Assembly: GCA_964559135.1 (NCBI GenBank)
Contig: CAZLGG010000019.1
Location: forward strand, 1-49,233
DNA: 49,233 nucleotides
Reading direction: 5' to 3'
Origin: DRQF01 sp964559135
GTDB lineage: Bacteria > Planctomycetota > GCA-002687715 > DRQF01
The position numbers and the translations under genes are program-made. The notes under the pieces are model-generated. The model saw only the letters and a program-made list of their open reading frames with translations, searched no databases and was not told where the DNA came from. The stretch's first letter is position 1. Each line of letters starts with the position of its first letter. Below are positions 1 to 8,462 of the stretch, piece after piece.

Positions 1-1
1 C

Positions 2-373
2 TGGGCTGAGGGAAAAGATGCGTGGGAAGGACGCGGGCGAACGCTGGACGTTGGCTACGCGCTCCGGCTCCATTTGGAGTCGTTTCGGGAGGTCTTGGGC
101 GACTGGATCGAAATTCCCGTCGAAGATCCCATGTTTTTTCTCCTGAAGAGCGCCGATTATCTGGATGCGGAGGGCACAGAGGGTTTGGACTTCCGATTCG
201 AGTTTCAGGGCCGTCACGCCGGCCGTGAGACCCCTTGGTCTTCCAGGTTGGAGGACCTTCGGTCCTGCCGTATGATCCGCGCGAAACTGAGTTTTCTTCC
301 ACGAACCGGCGCGGGTCGAACAGGAGTCGTGGAGGTCCGAAGGTTGAGAATTCGCTATAGGAACCGCCCCTGA
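2..373 (+). CDS. 3' end of an unidentified protein (partial)
   Basis: The reading frame is open from the first bases of the window to a TGA at 371-373, so this is the last ~123 residues of a gene that starts upstream. I do not recognise the family. The tail is rich in charged and beta-forming residues and ends in an Arg-rich strand (VEVRRLRIRYRNRP). This is loosely reminiscent of the C-terminal sheet of minor pseudopilins such as GspJ, but no cysteine, metal site or signature motif supports that. It ends 22 bases before the parvulin gene on the same strand, so the two are probably co-transcribed. The N-terminal part outside the window would identify it. Confidence 0.6.
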   Translation, partial: WAEGKDAWEGRGRTLDVGYALRLHLESFREVLGDWIEIPVEDPMFFLLKSADYLDAEGTEGLDFRFEFQGRHAGRETPWSSRLEDLRSCRMIRAKLSFLPRTGAGRTGVVEVRRLRIRYRNRP

Positions 374-395
374 GGGTTTCGTTGAGGAGAATGGC

Positions 396-1901
396 ATGAG
401 AGGAATGACCCTGGGACTGGCCGCGATTGTCTTGGCAGCCGTCCATCTCCCCTTGGTTGCGCAGGACGAGGGGGCTCCCATCACGTTGCCCAGGCTCAAG
501 AAGAGCCAAAACGTCATCGTGGAGGAGATCAATCGATCCAGCATCGTTCTCCCGACCAAGCCCGTTGCGTGGGTCGACGGAGAAAGCATCACCCAGGCGG
601 ATCTTCTGTGGCATCTTCTGAGCAACAACCTTGGGCAGATTTCGAAGAACCTCCTCGAATCGAAACTCGTCGAGTTGGAAATGAAACGCAACGGGGTCAC
701 GGTTTCTCCCGAGGAAGTGCGTGCAGAACTCGAAGAGATGTTGCCAAAGATCGCGCCCGGTCAGACCATGGAGGAATTGTTGTCCTCAGGGCTCTATTCG
801 AAAGCCTACCTGGAGGACATGGCCCGAATCAGCCGGGGGCGCAAGAAGGTGTTCTGGAAGGCCAAGAACATCCCCGAGGATCAGCGCGCCAATGAAGCCA
901 ATCCATTTCTCATGCAGATCTGGATGAACGAGATCAAGAACAAATATCAGATGTCCGTGCGCGGCCAAAAACCCGCGCCGCCCAAGGGTGCGTTGGCGGC
1001 TTTGACGACGATCATCGACGGCAAGAAGGTCTCCTACGTCGTCACCCCCGAAGAGGCCATGAAGTTCCTCGTGGGCGTGCTTCGGCCGGCGGCGATCGTG
1101 AGGGGCTTGGACGAAGCGATCGACAGCTTTCTCGTCGAGCGCGAGATGAAGAAGCATGGCGTCAAGGTCACCGACTCCGAGATCGAAGGCTGGGCGAGAG
1201 AAATGCGAGCCAAGTATGAGGGCCCCTTCAGCTGGGACATGATTCTCAGACTTCAAGGCCTCACCCCCGATGCTGCGCGTCGCCGTTGGCGCGACGTTCA
1301 GGCCTGGAAGCGTTGCAACGGCATCACCATCACCGATGCGGACATCCAGAAGTTCCGTCAGGAGAACGAAGACTACTTCCGCACTCGCACCGTCAAGGTG
1401 CGCCACGTTCTTTGCAAGTTCATCGACGACGCCACGGGGCTCTCGTCCGGCCCCGAAGCCGAGGCCAAGGCCCTCCAGCGAGCGGAACGCATCGCGAGTT
1501 TGGCCGAGGAGGGGGTGGAGTTTCAGAAACTGGCCGAATTCTACAGCGATGACCTGGCCAGCCGAAAGAACGGTGGGATGATCAATCAGCCGATCAAGAA
1601 ATGGGGCGGCGGCTACGATCCCGCTTTCCAGAAGGCTGCTTATGCCTTGCACCGGGGAGAGATCAGCAAGCCCGTGAAGTCCAGTTTCGGCTATCACGTC
1701 ATCTACTGCGAGGAAGAAAGCCCACCGACGAGTCGCGACATCGACTGGACCAATCCCCGTTACGCGGACTGGATCACCGAGGAATACGAGAACTACATGG
1801 CTAAGCGGTGGACCGAGTCTCTGCGGGCGAAGGCCGACATCAAGAAAGTCTCCACCGACGAACTTTTCGAACTGAAGAACGCCGAGTTCAAGAGCAAGTA
1901 G
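396..1901 (+). CDS. SurA/PrsA-like parvulin peptidyl-prolyl isomerase, exported
   Basis: Predicted periplasmic folding factor of 501 residues. Residues 1-22 form a signal peptide ending at VAQ. A parvulin rotamase domain spans about 333-440: it opens with VRHVLCKF, has the GG-M segment around 393-395, and closes with the FGYHVIYC strand. Ahead of it are two SurA_N-like chaperone segments, with matching cores at 91-106 (LVELEMKRNGVTVSPE) and 246-260 (LVEREMKKHGVKVTD), so the N domain looks duplicated. The start has GAGGAGA at 384-390; a second ATG at 405 is possible. Parvulins of this layout escort outer-membrane or secreted proteins. The gene follows the partial gene by 22 bases. Client proteins cannot be inferred. 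Confidence 0.93.
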   Translation: MRGMTLGLAAIVLAAVHLPLVAQDEGAPITLPRLKKSQNVIVEEINRSSIVLPTKPVAWVDGESITQADLLWHLLSNNLGQISKNLLESKLVELEMKRNGVTVSPEEVRAELEEMLPKIAPGQTMEELLSSGLYSKAYLEDMARISRGRKKVFWKAKNIPEDQRANEANPFLMQIWMNEIKNKYQMSVRGQKPAPPKGALAALTTIIDGKKVSYVVTPEEAMKFLVGVLRPAAIVRGLDEAIDSFLVEREMKKHGVKVTDSEIEGWAREMRAKYEGPFSWDMILRLQGLTPDAARRRWRDVQAWKRCNGITITDADIQKFRQENEDYFRTRTVKVRHVLCKFIDDATGLSSGPEAEAKALQRAERIASLAEEGVEFQKLAEFYSDDLASRKNGGMINQPIKKWGGGYDPAFQKAAYALHRGEISKPVKSSFGYHVIYCEEESPPTSRDIDWTNPRYADWITEEYENYMAKRWTESLRAKADIKKVSTDELFELKNAEFKSK

Positions 1902-1941
1902 GCTCGATCCAGGAAGAGGAATCTCGTTGGGAAAGAAGACG

Positions 1942-1963
1942 GCGGGCGGCTGAAGCCGCCCGC
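1942..1963 (+). terminator. Candidate intrinsic-type hairpin after the parvulin gene
   Basis: A perfect 9-base-pair GC stem (GCGGGCGGC and GCCGCCCGC) encloses the tetraloop TGAA, 40 bases after the parvulin stop. A GAAG/CTTC pair could extend the stem across a small bulge. No T-run follows, so it may act as a Rho-dependent or attenuating structure rather than a classic terminator. The rest of the 250-base gap up to 2151 shows no recognisable element. Confidence 0.45.
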
Positions 1964-2151
1964 TTCAAGCCCCGCTGTGGAAGCAGGACGCCTTGGGACC
2001 GCGCGGCGCTCCCACGCCCATGGCGCCCGACGGCGATGAGGGCCTCCCCACCTCCAGAAAACGTCGAGAAAACCCGTCACCAAGGACGCAATCCCGCGAT
2101 CCAAGGGTGACGTGTCTCTCGTTTCGGAGCCGGCCTTCGGGAATTCTCTCC

Positions 2152-3420
2152 ATGTCCACTCATCTCAGAAGAGTCCTTCTCCTCCTTCTGCCCATTCTCT
2201 CCGCGCTCACGTCCGCGTCGGCGCAGGAGCTCTTGCTCACCACCAAAACATCGGCCCTTGGGGGCGGAGCCCCCGACGGGGTCATCTCCCCCAACGAAGT
2301 CCTGACCTTCGCCTCGGGCGATGCGGGCGCACGGCACCGGCTGACCGAGCACGCATTGGCCGCCCTGATCGGGGATGGTGACGCCAACGGCATCATGGAC
2401 GACACGCCGAACCAGATCGACGCCCTTTGTGTCGCCCCCTCATTCGTCGTGGGTGATGCCACCGGATTCCTTGTTTCCTTCGCCACGACGACCCATTTCG
2501 GCGACGGGTCTTCGGTGCTCGATGGCGATCTGGTGGCCCTTTTGCCCCAGGGAAGTCCCCAGGTCGTCGTCTCCGAAAGCACACTGACCGCCGCCACATC
2601 CACCGGGTCCGTGGATCTCGACGCCGCTCATCTCATGAACGACGGCACGCTGGTCTTCTCCTTCGCCGAGGACGAAGTCACCACTTCGTCTTCTCTCATT
2701 GCGCAGAACGGAGGCATCGCGACGCTGGACGAGACCGTCGTTTTCATCTTGCCTCCGGGGGCCGCGGAAGCCTCGATCCTGTTCACGAAGCAGGCCGTCG
2801 TCTCCATGGTGAACCAAGCCCTGGGTCTATCCCTCACCACCGTCGTCGACCTCACGGGCATAGCTCCCGATCCGAACCAAACGGGAGCGTGGCTGTTCTG
2901 CGTCGGCTCCAGCAACTCCGCGTTGGAGGGCATGGTCTTCACGACAGCGGGAGGGGGAGCCCTGGCCACGCTCGGTGGGGTCACCCTCGACAGTTCCACG
3001 TTCGGTTTCGCGGAGCAAGAAATTCTCGAGGGGCTCGCCATCCGTCCCTCCGGGGTCCGACCTCTCGGCTTGCATCACCCTGAGGAGAGTCAGCTCTCCC
3101 CGCCCCTGGTCGAGATCGACGTGGAAGGAGCGGTTTTCGGTGATCTGATTCGATTGGTGATCTCGAACACGGTTTTCCCCACCGCCGCCCCCACCCTCAT
3201 CCCCGGGCTCGGCCCCCAGGCCTGGACCCTTCTCGATCTCCAGGACCCCTTGAGCAGTCTCACGTTCAGCAGTCAGGATTTCGCGCGATATGCGGATCCG
3301 GCCGGGCGCGTGGCTTGGGTCTTCGACACGTCCCCTCTGCTCGCGGGGCTACGCTTGACCTTCCAGGCTTTTGATCTCACGCATCCCAACCTCTCGCCGG
3401 CCATCGTCGCCGAGAATTGA
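2152..3420 (+). CDS. Secreted protein of unknown function
   Basis: I do not recognise the family. The frame is open from 1993, but the stretch before 2152 is Arg/Pro-rich and looks non-coding. ATG 2152 gives 422 residues beginning with a clear signal peptide (MSTHLRRVLLLLLPILSALTSASAQE), so this start is preferred. The mature protein has almost no Cys and is rich in Gly, Ala, Thr, Ser, Leu and Asp, as in secreted beta-rich proteins. A short DGDANGIMDD stretch near the N terminus resembles a calcium-binding acidic loop. The general composition is like the exported orphan proteins common in Planctomycetota. No catalytic motif is visible. It stands between a hairpin upstream and a membrane orphan 63 bases downstream. 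Confidence 0.7.
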   Translation: MSTHLRRVLLLLLPILSALTSASAQELLLTTKTSALGGGAPDGVISPNEVLTFASGDAGARHRLTEHALAALIGDGDANGIMDDTPNQIDALCVAPSFVVGDATGFLVSFATTTHFGDGSSVLDGDLVALLPQGSPQVVVSESTLTAATSTGSVDLDAAHLMNDGTLVFSFAEDEVTTSSSLIAQNGGIATLDETVVFILPPGAAEASILFTKQAVVSMVNQALGLSLTTVVDLTGIAPDPNQTGAWLFCVGSSNSALEGMVFTTAGGGALATLGGVTLDSSTFGFAEQEILEGLAIRPSGVRPLGLHHPEESQLSPPLVEIDVEGAVFGDLIRLVISNTVFPTAAPTLIPGLGPQAWTLLDLQDPLSSLTFSSQDFARYADPAGRVAWVFDTSPLLAGLRLTFQAFDLTHPNLSPAIVAEN

Positions 3421-3483
3421 TGGTGAGCGAGGCTCCGGCGACCTATCCTTGTTCCGGTCAAGTTCGGGTCGCCGGAGCCATTC

Positions 3484-4242
3484 ATGAGACGCCGAAGCGT
3501 CATCCTCGCCTATCTCGGTTTCACCGCGTTCATCCTCGCCCTCGGCTTTTGGATCGCCAAGGATCTACCCTCCGCTCTACGCGCGAAGGGCGGGGCGCCC
3601 GAGGATAAACCTGCGCGGCGGGACGATACGCCCACGGTCTTTCTCCCTCTCCTCCCTTACGACCCATCCAGCCGCGACGTCTTGGTCATCGCCCACGCCC
3701 CTCCCCTCATGCCGGGCTGGACTCCGAGGCCGATTTTCTGGATGAGATCGGACCGGCTTTGCGTCCTGCAAAAACCGCTCGACGGTCGAGTTTTCAAGTT
3801 TGAAAGAGCGATTCCGACGAAGTCGCCCTTCGAAGACCTCCTGCTGCGCCTGGCGAGCCTGCGAGGACGTCCGTCTCCCACGGAAAAGGGCATCCACATC
3901 TCCTTTCGCCCGATGAAGGGGCGGTCCTTCGAAGCCGTCACGTCGCCCAAGGAGCTCAAGGAGATTCTCGACATCGCTCTTCCCGTCGCGTCCCGCCGCC
4001 CCCACATCGTGGCGCATGCCGAGATCCGATGCGTCTTTGCTCCCGCACCCCCGCAGGGGCTGAAGTCGCTCGATTGGCCCTTCCCCCAGCTCTCTCTCGA
4101 AACGCTGAGGAAAGCCGGCGTCCTCGCATTGCGCTCGCCGGACCGCATTCGAAAAGTCGCCAAGCGCCTTCCGGAACCCCGTTTGGTTCCGACCGCCAAG
4201 GGCGCACTCCTCGTGGCCCTGTTTCCGGTCATCGCGCCATGA
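3484..4242 (+). CDS. Membrane-anchored protein of unknown function
   Basis: Encodes 252 residues with one N-terminal membrane helix (about residues 7-25, VILAYLGFTAFILALGFWIA) after a positively charged start, so the remainder should lie outside the cytoplasm. I do not recognise the soluble part; it is basic and has no obvious catalytic motif. GGAG sits six bases before the ATG. The stop overlaps the start of the next gene as ATGA (4239-4242), so the two are translationally coupled. That is the only clue to function: it probably works with the DUF2752 membrane protein. Confidence 0.7.
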   Translation: MRRRSVILAYLGFTAFILALGFWIAKDLPSALRAKGGAPEDKPARRDDTPTVFLPLLPYDPSSRDVLVIAHAPPLMPGWTPRPIFWMRSDRLCVLQKPLDGRVFKFERAIPTKSPFEDLLLRLASLRGRPSPTEKGIHISFRPMKGRSFEAVTSPKELKEILDIALPVASRRPHIVAHAEIRCVFAPAPPQGLKSLDWPFPQLSLETLRKAGVLALRSPDRIRKVAKRLPEPRLVPTAKGALLVALFPVIAP

Positions 4243-4664
4243 ACAGCCAACTCGTCGCCAAGGCCTGGACGCTTTTTTTTCTGGTGCTGAGCGTCTGGCT
4301 CATTGACACGGCGGCATCGGTCACGCCGGATGCGCGGGGGCACGGAACCCACGAGTCCCTCGGCATGGAGCCCTGCCCTTACCTGAAATCCACGGGCCAT
4401 CCCTGCCCGAGTTGCGGGATGACCACCGCGTTTTCCCACACGGTTCGGTTCGAGTTTCAAAAAGCTTTTCGGTCGAATCCCGCCGGATTCCTGCTGGCTC
4501 TCTTCACGCTGGCGGCCCCTTTTTGGTTTCTCCACTCCCTGATGACGGGCAAGCCGGCTTTCAGGTTTCTGTATCGCAGACGCGGCCAGATCCTGATCGC
4601 GGCCATCCTGACCCTCGCATTCTCGTGGTGGTACGTCCTGGCCACGTGGCCGGGCGGCCCCTGA
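4239..4664 (+). CDS. DUF2752 family membrane protein
   Basis: A small 141-residue membrane protein with a hydrophobic N-terminal helix and two further hydrophobic segments after the central motif. The diagnostic DUF2752 feature is GHPCPSCGMTTAF (about residues 52-64), containing the CPxCG pair with a third cysteine a few residues before it in MEPCPY. The function of the family is unknown; the cysteines suggest metal or redox chemistry but this is unproven. The ATG overlaps the stop of the preceding gene as ATGA, which fixes the start. The gene ends 11 bases from the end of rsgA on the other strand. Confidence 0.85.
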   Translation: MNSQLVAKAWTLFFLVLSVWLIDTAASVTPDARGHGTHESLGMEPCPYLKSTGHPCPSCGMTTAFSHTVRFEFQKAFRSNPAGFLLALFTLAAPFWFLHSLMTGKPAFRFLYRRRGQILIAAILTLAFSWWYVLATWPGGP

Positions 4665-4675
4665 GCGGCGCTGCG

Positions 4676-5599
4676 TCAGAGTTCCTCGAGCATTCTCAGG
4701 TACGACTCGTAGCGGCAGGGGTGAATACGATCCTCGTCCACGGCCTGCTTGACGGCGCACGCCACCTCATGGGAATGCGTGCATGTGTTGAAGTGGCAAT
4801 GAGGGATGACCGCCCGAAACTCGGCGAAGTAGTGGCCCAACTCATGGGGCTCCATGGGAAAGGGCTGGAACTCGCGCATGCCGGGGGTGTCGACGACCCA
4901 ACCCCCGATTTCCAGGGGAATCAGGGACGCCGCCGTCGTGGTGTGTCGGCCTTTTCCGCTTGCCCCCGATACCTCGGCGGCCTTGAGCCGAAGACCCGGC
5001 TGGACCTCATTGAGAAGAGAGGACTTCCCCACTCCCGACGGTCCGGTCAGCACCGTCACCCGGTCCTTCAGGAGGTCTCGATAGAGATCGATGCCCACCG
5101 ATTCGACGACGCTGCTGAAAATGACGGGGTAACCCGTGGGGGCGTAGATCTCTTCGATCAGCTCCCGGGCGGCTGGGTCGGGAAGAAGGTCGATCTTGTT
5201 GATTCCGATGACGGGGTTCTGACCTCCGCATTCGGCCCCGACCAGCATTCGATCGATCAATCGCAGATTCAACTCGGGATGGACAAACGCTCCCATGATG
5301 ACGGCCTGGTCCACGTTGGCCGCGATGATCTGCAAGTCGCCGCGTCCTCCGCGGCGGCGGGCCAGGACATTTCTGCGCTCGAGGACCTGGACGATGACAT
5401 CCGGCGGAGTCGGCTGCCTTGCAACCATGACGCGATCACCCACGGCCACGGGTTTCGATTCCCGCTTTTCCTCCCGGAAAAGGCGGCCTCGTATGCGGCA
5501 TTCTCGCGTCGCACCGTCCACATCAACGAGACACTGACGCGCATCGACGCGCAACACCGTTCCTTCTTTCTCACCGCCTGTCTGACCACTGGCATCCAT
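4676..5599 (-). CDS. rsgA: Ribosome small subunit-dependent GTPase A
   Basis: Circularly permuted GTPase that assists late maturation of the 30S subunit. The 307-residue product has an N-terminal OB fold (about 12-80), then the permuted GTPase order: NKID (134-137), the P loop GPSGVGKS (186-193), the KGRHTTT switch (about 216-222) and DTPG (237-240). A C-terminal zinc site follows, built from Cys268, Cys273, His275 and Cys281. Length and motif order match the family. The frame continues upstream to 5773, but the ATG at 5599 directly precedes the OB fold and is preferred. It is divergent from ribBA across 209 bases. Confidence 0.96.
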   Translation of the reverse strand: MDASGQTGGEKEGTVLRVDARQCLVDVDGATRECRIRGRLFREEKRESKPVAVGDRVMVARQPTPPDVIVQVLERRNVLARRRGGRGDLQIIAANVDQAVIMGAFVHPELNLRLIDRMLVGAECGGQNPVIGINKIDLLPDPAARELIEEIYAPTGYPVIFSSVVESVGIDLYRDLLKDRVTVLTGPSGVGKSSLLNEVQPGLRLKAAEVSGASGKGRHTTTAASLIPLEIGGWVVDTPGMREFQPFPMEPHELGHYFAEFRAVIPHCHFNTCTHSHEVACAVKQAVDEDRIHPCRYESYLRMLEEL

Positions 5600-5808
5600 G
5601 GGGGCACTATACGACCGAATCGTCCCGACGGGAGGTCCTGCGGCGGGCGTGATTTCACCGGTGCACCTTTCCGTGCTACCCTGCAGGACGATACCGGACG
5701 CCGCTGCGCGTCGACCCTCGCGCTTCGCGATGAAGAGCGTGGCCGACCCAAGGGCGCCGTCAAGGTCCAGCATGTCCCGACACCCGCCAAATGGCTTGGA
5801 GACGACTC

Positions 5809-7044
5809 ATGACCTTCGATCCGATTCCCGACATCCTGGAGGAGCTTCGCCAGGGCCGCCTCATCGTCCTGGTGGACGACGAAGACCGGGAGAATGAAGG
5901 GGACCTGGTGGTCCTCGCCGACCGTGTGACGCCGGAGCATGTGAACTTCATGCTGAAGGAAGCTCGAGGGCTTCTCTGCCTCGCCCTCTCGCCCGACATC
6001 TGCGGGCGCCTCGGTTTGGAGGTCCAGGGAGCCGGGGGAGCCCGCCATGAGGGCACGGCCTTCACGGAAACCATCGACGCCGTGGAAGGCGTCACCACGG
6101 GCGTGTCCGCTCGAGATCGTTGCCGCACGATTCGGACCACCATCGCAGCCGGAGCCGGCCCCCGCGACATCACCCGACCGGGACACGTGCAACCTCTCAG
6201 GGCCAGACAGGGCGGAGTCCTCGTGCGCCCCGGACACACCGAGGGGAGCGTCGACCTCGCCCGCTTGGCGGGCGCTCGCGAGGCAGCGGCCATCATCGAG
6301 ATCATGAATGAGGACGGCAGCATGGCCCGTCTTCCCGATCTTCAGGCCTTCGTCGCCAAGCACGGCCTGAAGATGGGCTCCATCGCGGATCTCGTGGAGT
6401 ACCGGAGGACCCAGGAGAAGCTGGTGCGGAGGACGGCTTCGGCGAGGCTCCCGACCCGCTGGGGCGAATTCGACTGCCACGTCTACGTCTCGGACTTCGA
6501 CCCCCACGGCCATGTCGCCCTGGTCAAGGGATGGGCAGTCCCTGACGACGGCACCGCCGGCGAGCCCATCGACGATCCCGTCCTCGGACGCGTCCATTCC
6601 GAATGCCTCACCGGGGATGTCTTCGGCAGCGTGCGCTGCGATTGCGGTGACCAACTGGCGCTGGCCATGGAGCGAATCGCCAAGGAGAAGCGCGGATTCC
6701 TGCTCTACATGCGGCAGGAAGGTCGAGGAATCGGTCTGGTCAACAAACTGAAGGCCTACGCCCTGCAGGACTCCGCCTCCATGGACACCGTCGAGGCCAA
6801 CGTCCATCTCGGATTCAAACCGGATCAGAGGAACTACGGAATCGGCGCCCAGATCCTTCACGATCTGGGCCTCCGGCGCCTCAGGCTCCTCACGAACAAC
6901 CCCGGAAAGCGAGCGGGGCTCACGGGCTACGGATTGGAGATCGTAGAGAGGGTTCCCATTCAAGGTCCCGTCCACGACGAGAACCGCAAATATTTGGAAA
7001 CAAAGAAGTTGAAGCTCGGCCACTTGCTCGAAGGCACCGAGTAG
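5809..7044 (+). CDS. ribBA: Bifunctional 3,4-dihydroxy-2-butanone-4-phosphate synthase / GTP cyclohydrolase II
   Basis: Catalyses the two entry steps of riboflavin synthesis, from ribulose 5-phosphate and from GTP. The 411-residue product has an N-terminal RibB domain with the acidic loop DDEDRENEGD (23-32), the EGVTTG segment and RPGHVQPLRA. The C-terminal RibA domain has the zinc site SEC-x10-CDC, the RQEGRGIGL loop and the DTVEAN and TNNPGK motifs. Both domains look intact. GGAG at 5798-5801 favours the ATG at 5809 over an in-frame ATG at 5791. No other rib gene is nearby, and I could not find an FMN riboswitch in the 209-base leader. Confidence 0.97.
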   Translation: MTFDPIPDILEELRQGRLIVLVDDEDRENEGDLVVLADRVTPEHVNFMLKEARGLLCLALSPDICGRLGLEVQGAGGARHEGTAFTETIDAVEGVTTGVSARDRCRTIRTTIAAGAGPRDITRPGHVQPLRARQGGVLVRPGHTEGSVDLARLAGAREAAAIIEIMNEDGSMARLPDLQAFVAKHGLKMGSIADLVEYRRTQEKLVRRTASARLPTRWGEFDCHVYVSDFDPHGHVALVKGWAVPDDGTAGEPIDDPVLGRVHSECLTGDVFGSVRCDCGDQLALAMERIAKEKRGFLLYMRQEGRGIGLVNKLKAYALQDSASMDTVEANVHLGFKPDQRNYGIGAQILHDLGLRRLRLLTNNPGKRAGLTGYGLEIVERVPIQGPVHDENRKYLETKKLKLGHLLEGTE

Positions 7045-7130
7045 GCCCTTTTTTTCGAACTTTCGGAAGGCCGGACCTCCCGCCGTCGTCGAAGACGCGT
7101 TGTCCAGCGGATCGGATGGAGGATGGCCCC

Positions 7131-7745
7131 GTGGAGGCGATCAAGTTTCGGCAGACGAGTCCACAACGGAGCACGCAGGCCGTGAAAGAGGCCGCTGACG
7201 ATCTCAGTCTTGTCGCACGGGCGGAAGCCGGAGATGAGGAGGCGTTCGCCGCACTCGTCCATCGCTACGCGGACCGGATCTACACCCTCGTGGCGGGAAT
7301 GATTCACGACCGGATCGCGGTGGAAGACGTGGTCCAGGACATTTTCTTCAAGGTCTACCGCAAGCTTTCCGCATTCCACGGTCGTTCGAGCTTCTATACA
7401 TGGCTCTATCGAGTCAGCCTCAACACGGCCACCGATCATCTCAAAAAGAAGCGGCGTGACCGTCATCGTCATGTCGAAGATCCCACGGTTCTCGACCGGC
7501 CCGACTTCTCGGGGGGACCCGGCGAGACGATGGACCGAGAAGAGCTCCGGCGAAAGACCTCCGAGGCCATCGAGTCCCTTCCTCCCAAGTACCGCGACAT
7601 CCTCTTGCTCCGGGAATACCAGGAGCTGAGTTATGACGAGATCGCCGAAGTCCTCCAGTGTTCCAAGGGGACCGTCGAATCTCGCCTCTTCCGCGCGCGC
7701 GCGCGACTCCGCAGCAAACTCGAACCCTATCTGAAGCGAGGGTGA
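7131..7745 (+). CDS. ECF-type RNA polymerase sigma factor
   Basis: A small sigma-70 family factor of 204 residues. It has region 2 (RYADRIYTLVAGMI through VEDVVQDIFFKVYRKL and the FYTWLYRV segment) and region 4 (LPPKYRDILLLREYQELSYDEIAEVL, then GTVESRLFRARARL), with no regions 1 or 3, as in extracytoplasmic function sigma factors. The start is chosen as GTG 7131 because GGAGGA at 7118-7123 is well placed for it; the ATG at 7116 would overlap that ribosome-binding site. Four bases separate it from the putative anti-sigma gene, so the pair is one operon. The target promoters are unknown. Confidence 0.92.
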   Translation: MEAIKFRQTSPQRSTQAVKEAADDLSLVARAEAGDEEAFAALVHRYADRIYTLVAGMIHDRIAVEDVVQDIFFKVYRKLSAFHGRSSFYTWLYRVSLNTATDHLKKKRRDRHRHVEDPTVLDRPDFSGGPGETMDREELRRKTSEAIESLPPKYRDILLLREYQELSYDEIAEVLQCSKGTVESRLFRARARLRSKLEPYLKRG

Positions 7746-7749
7746 TGCC

Positions 7750-8319
7750 TTGACCGACAAATCCATCGATCCCATGGCCCGTCTCATTCAGGCCCGGTTG
7801 GACGGTGAAATCACAGCCGACGAGGAGCGTGCCCTGGCGCAAGCCCTCGCGGCTCGCCCGGATCTCCGGGAACTCGAGCAGCACCTGAGCGATGTCAAGC
7901 GGCATCTCGAGGAAGATCGTCGGTCGATCCGCCCTCCCCTCGGATTGGCTCAAAGGATCGTGCAGAAAGCCGGTCAAAAGGAGACGCCCGCCCCCGAGAC
8001 CGGATCTGCGAGTCGGTCTTGGAAACCGCTGGCGGCCGCCGCAGCCCTTGTCCTCCTTCTGGGCTCTTCGTTCTATCTCGGGCGAGAATCGACGTCCGCG
8101 GAGGCCGATGTGGAGCGCAGTTCTCTGCAGGAGCGTGAGATCGACGTACTCACACGTCACCCGGAGATCGACGCCGCAGCTCTGAAGAGTCTGTTCGACA
8201 CGACGCTCCGCGACTTGGACGTCATCGAGCGACGCCGCGCGGCGGACCGTCGGGACGTGATGGGACGCCTCGAATTGGGTATTCAGGCATTGATTCGCAA
8301 GGCCGACCGTCCTCGATGA
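7750..8319 (+). CDS. Putative membrane-anchored anti-sigma factor
   Basis: Encodes 189 residues starting at TTG 7750 with GAGGGTGA just upstream. A charged cytoplasmic N-terminal part (1-90) is followed by one membrane helix at about 92-110 (WKPLAAAAALVLLLGSSFYL) and an extracytoplasmic, highly charged, helical C-terminal part. The size, topology and position directly after an ECF sigma gene fit an anti-sigma factor. The HxxxCxxC zinc motif of the ZAS family is absent, so the assignment rests on context. If correct, the C-terminal part would sense an envelope signal and release the sigma factor. It could alternatively be a periplasmic regulator of unknown type. Confidence 0.62.
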   Translation: MTDKSIDPMARLIQARLDGEITADEERALAQALAARPDLRELEQHLSDVKRHLEEDRRSIRPPLGLAQRIVQKAGQKETPAPETGSASRSWKPLAAAAALVLLLGSSFYLGRESTSAEADVERSSLQEREIDVLTRHPEIDAAALKSLFDTTLRDLDVIERRRAADRRDVMGRLELGIQALIRKADRPR

Positions 8320-8410
8320 CGATGAAAGAGTGGGATGAGGGATCGGCCGACAGGAGCCCGAGCCACAGCGGGAGTCCTCGGCTCTCGCTTGGGACTTCGC
8401 CCCAATACGG

Positions 8411-8444
8411 TTACAACGTCCCGTTCCTATCTCCTTATAGATAG
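8411..8444 (+). promoter_or_regulatory. Possible promoter with inverted repeat before the GspL-like gene
   Basis: An AT-rich patch in an otherwise GC-rich gap holds TTACAA (8411-8416) and TATAGA (8436-8441) at a spacing of 19, roughly like -35 and -10 boxes. An inverted repeat, CTATCT (8427-8432) and AGATAG (8439-8444), overlaps the -10-like part. The match to consensus is weak. Confidence 0.25.
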
Positions 8445-8462
8445 AAGGTTTCGGAGATATTC

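Noticed and set aside
1993..2151. N-terminal extension of the secreted protein at 2152
   Set aside because: The extension is Arg/Pro-rich and precedes a perfect signal peptide. A signal peptide that begins at residue 54 would not function.
5600..5808. FMN riboswitch in the leader of ribBA
   Set aside because: I looked for the conserved RFN blocks on both strands and found only short chance likenesses, such as GGTGAAAT on the minus strand, without the remaining conserved blocks.
7049..7090. T-run after ribBA as terminator and an ECF-like promoter for the sigma gene
   Set aside because: Seven T's follow the stop, but the only stem before them is about 4 base pairs. GAACTT (7057-7062) and CGTC (7084) resemble an ECF promoter, but the spacing of 21 is too long.
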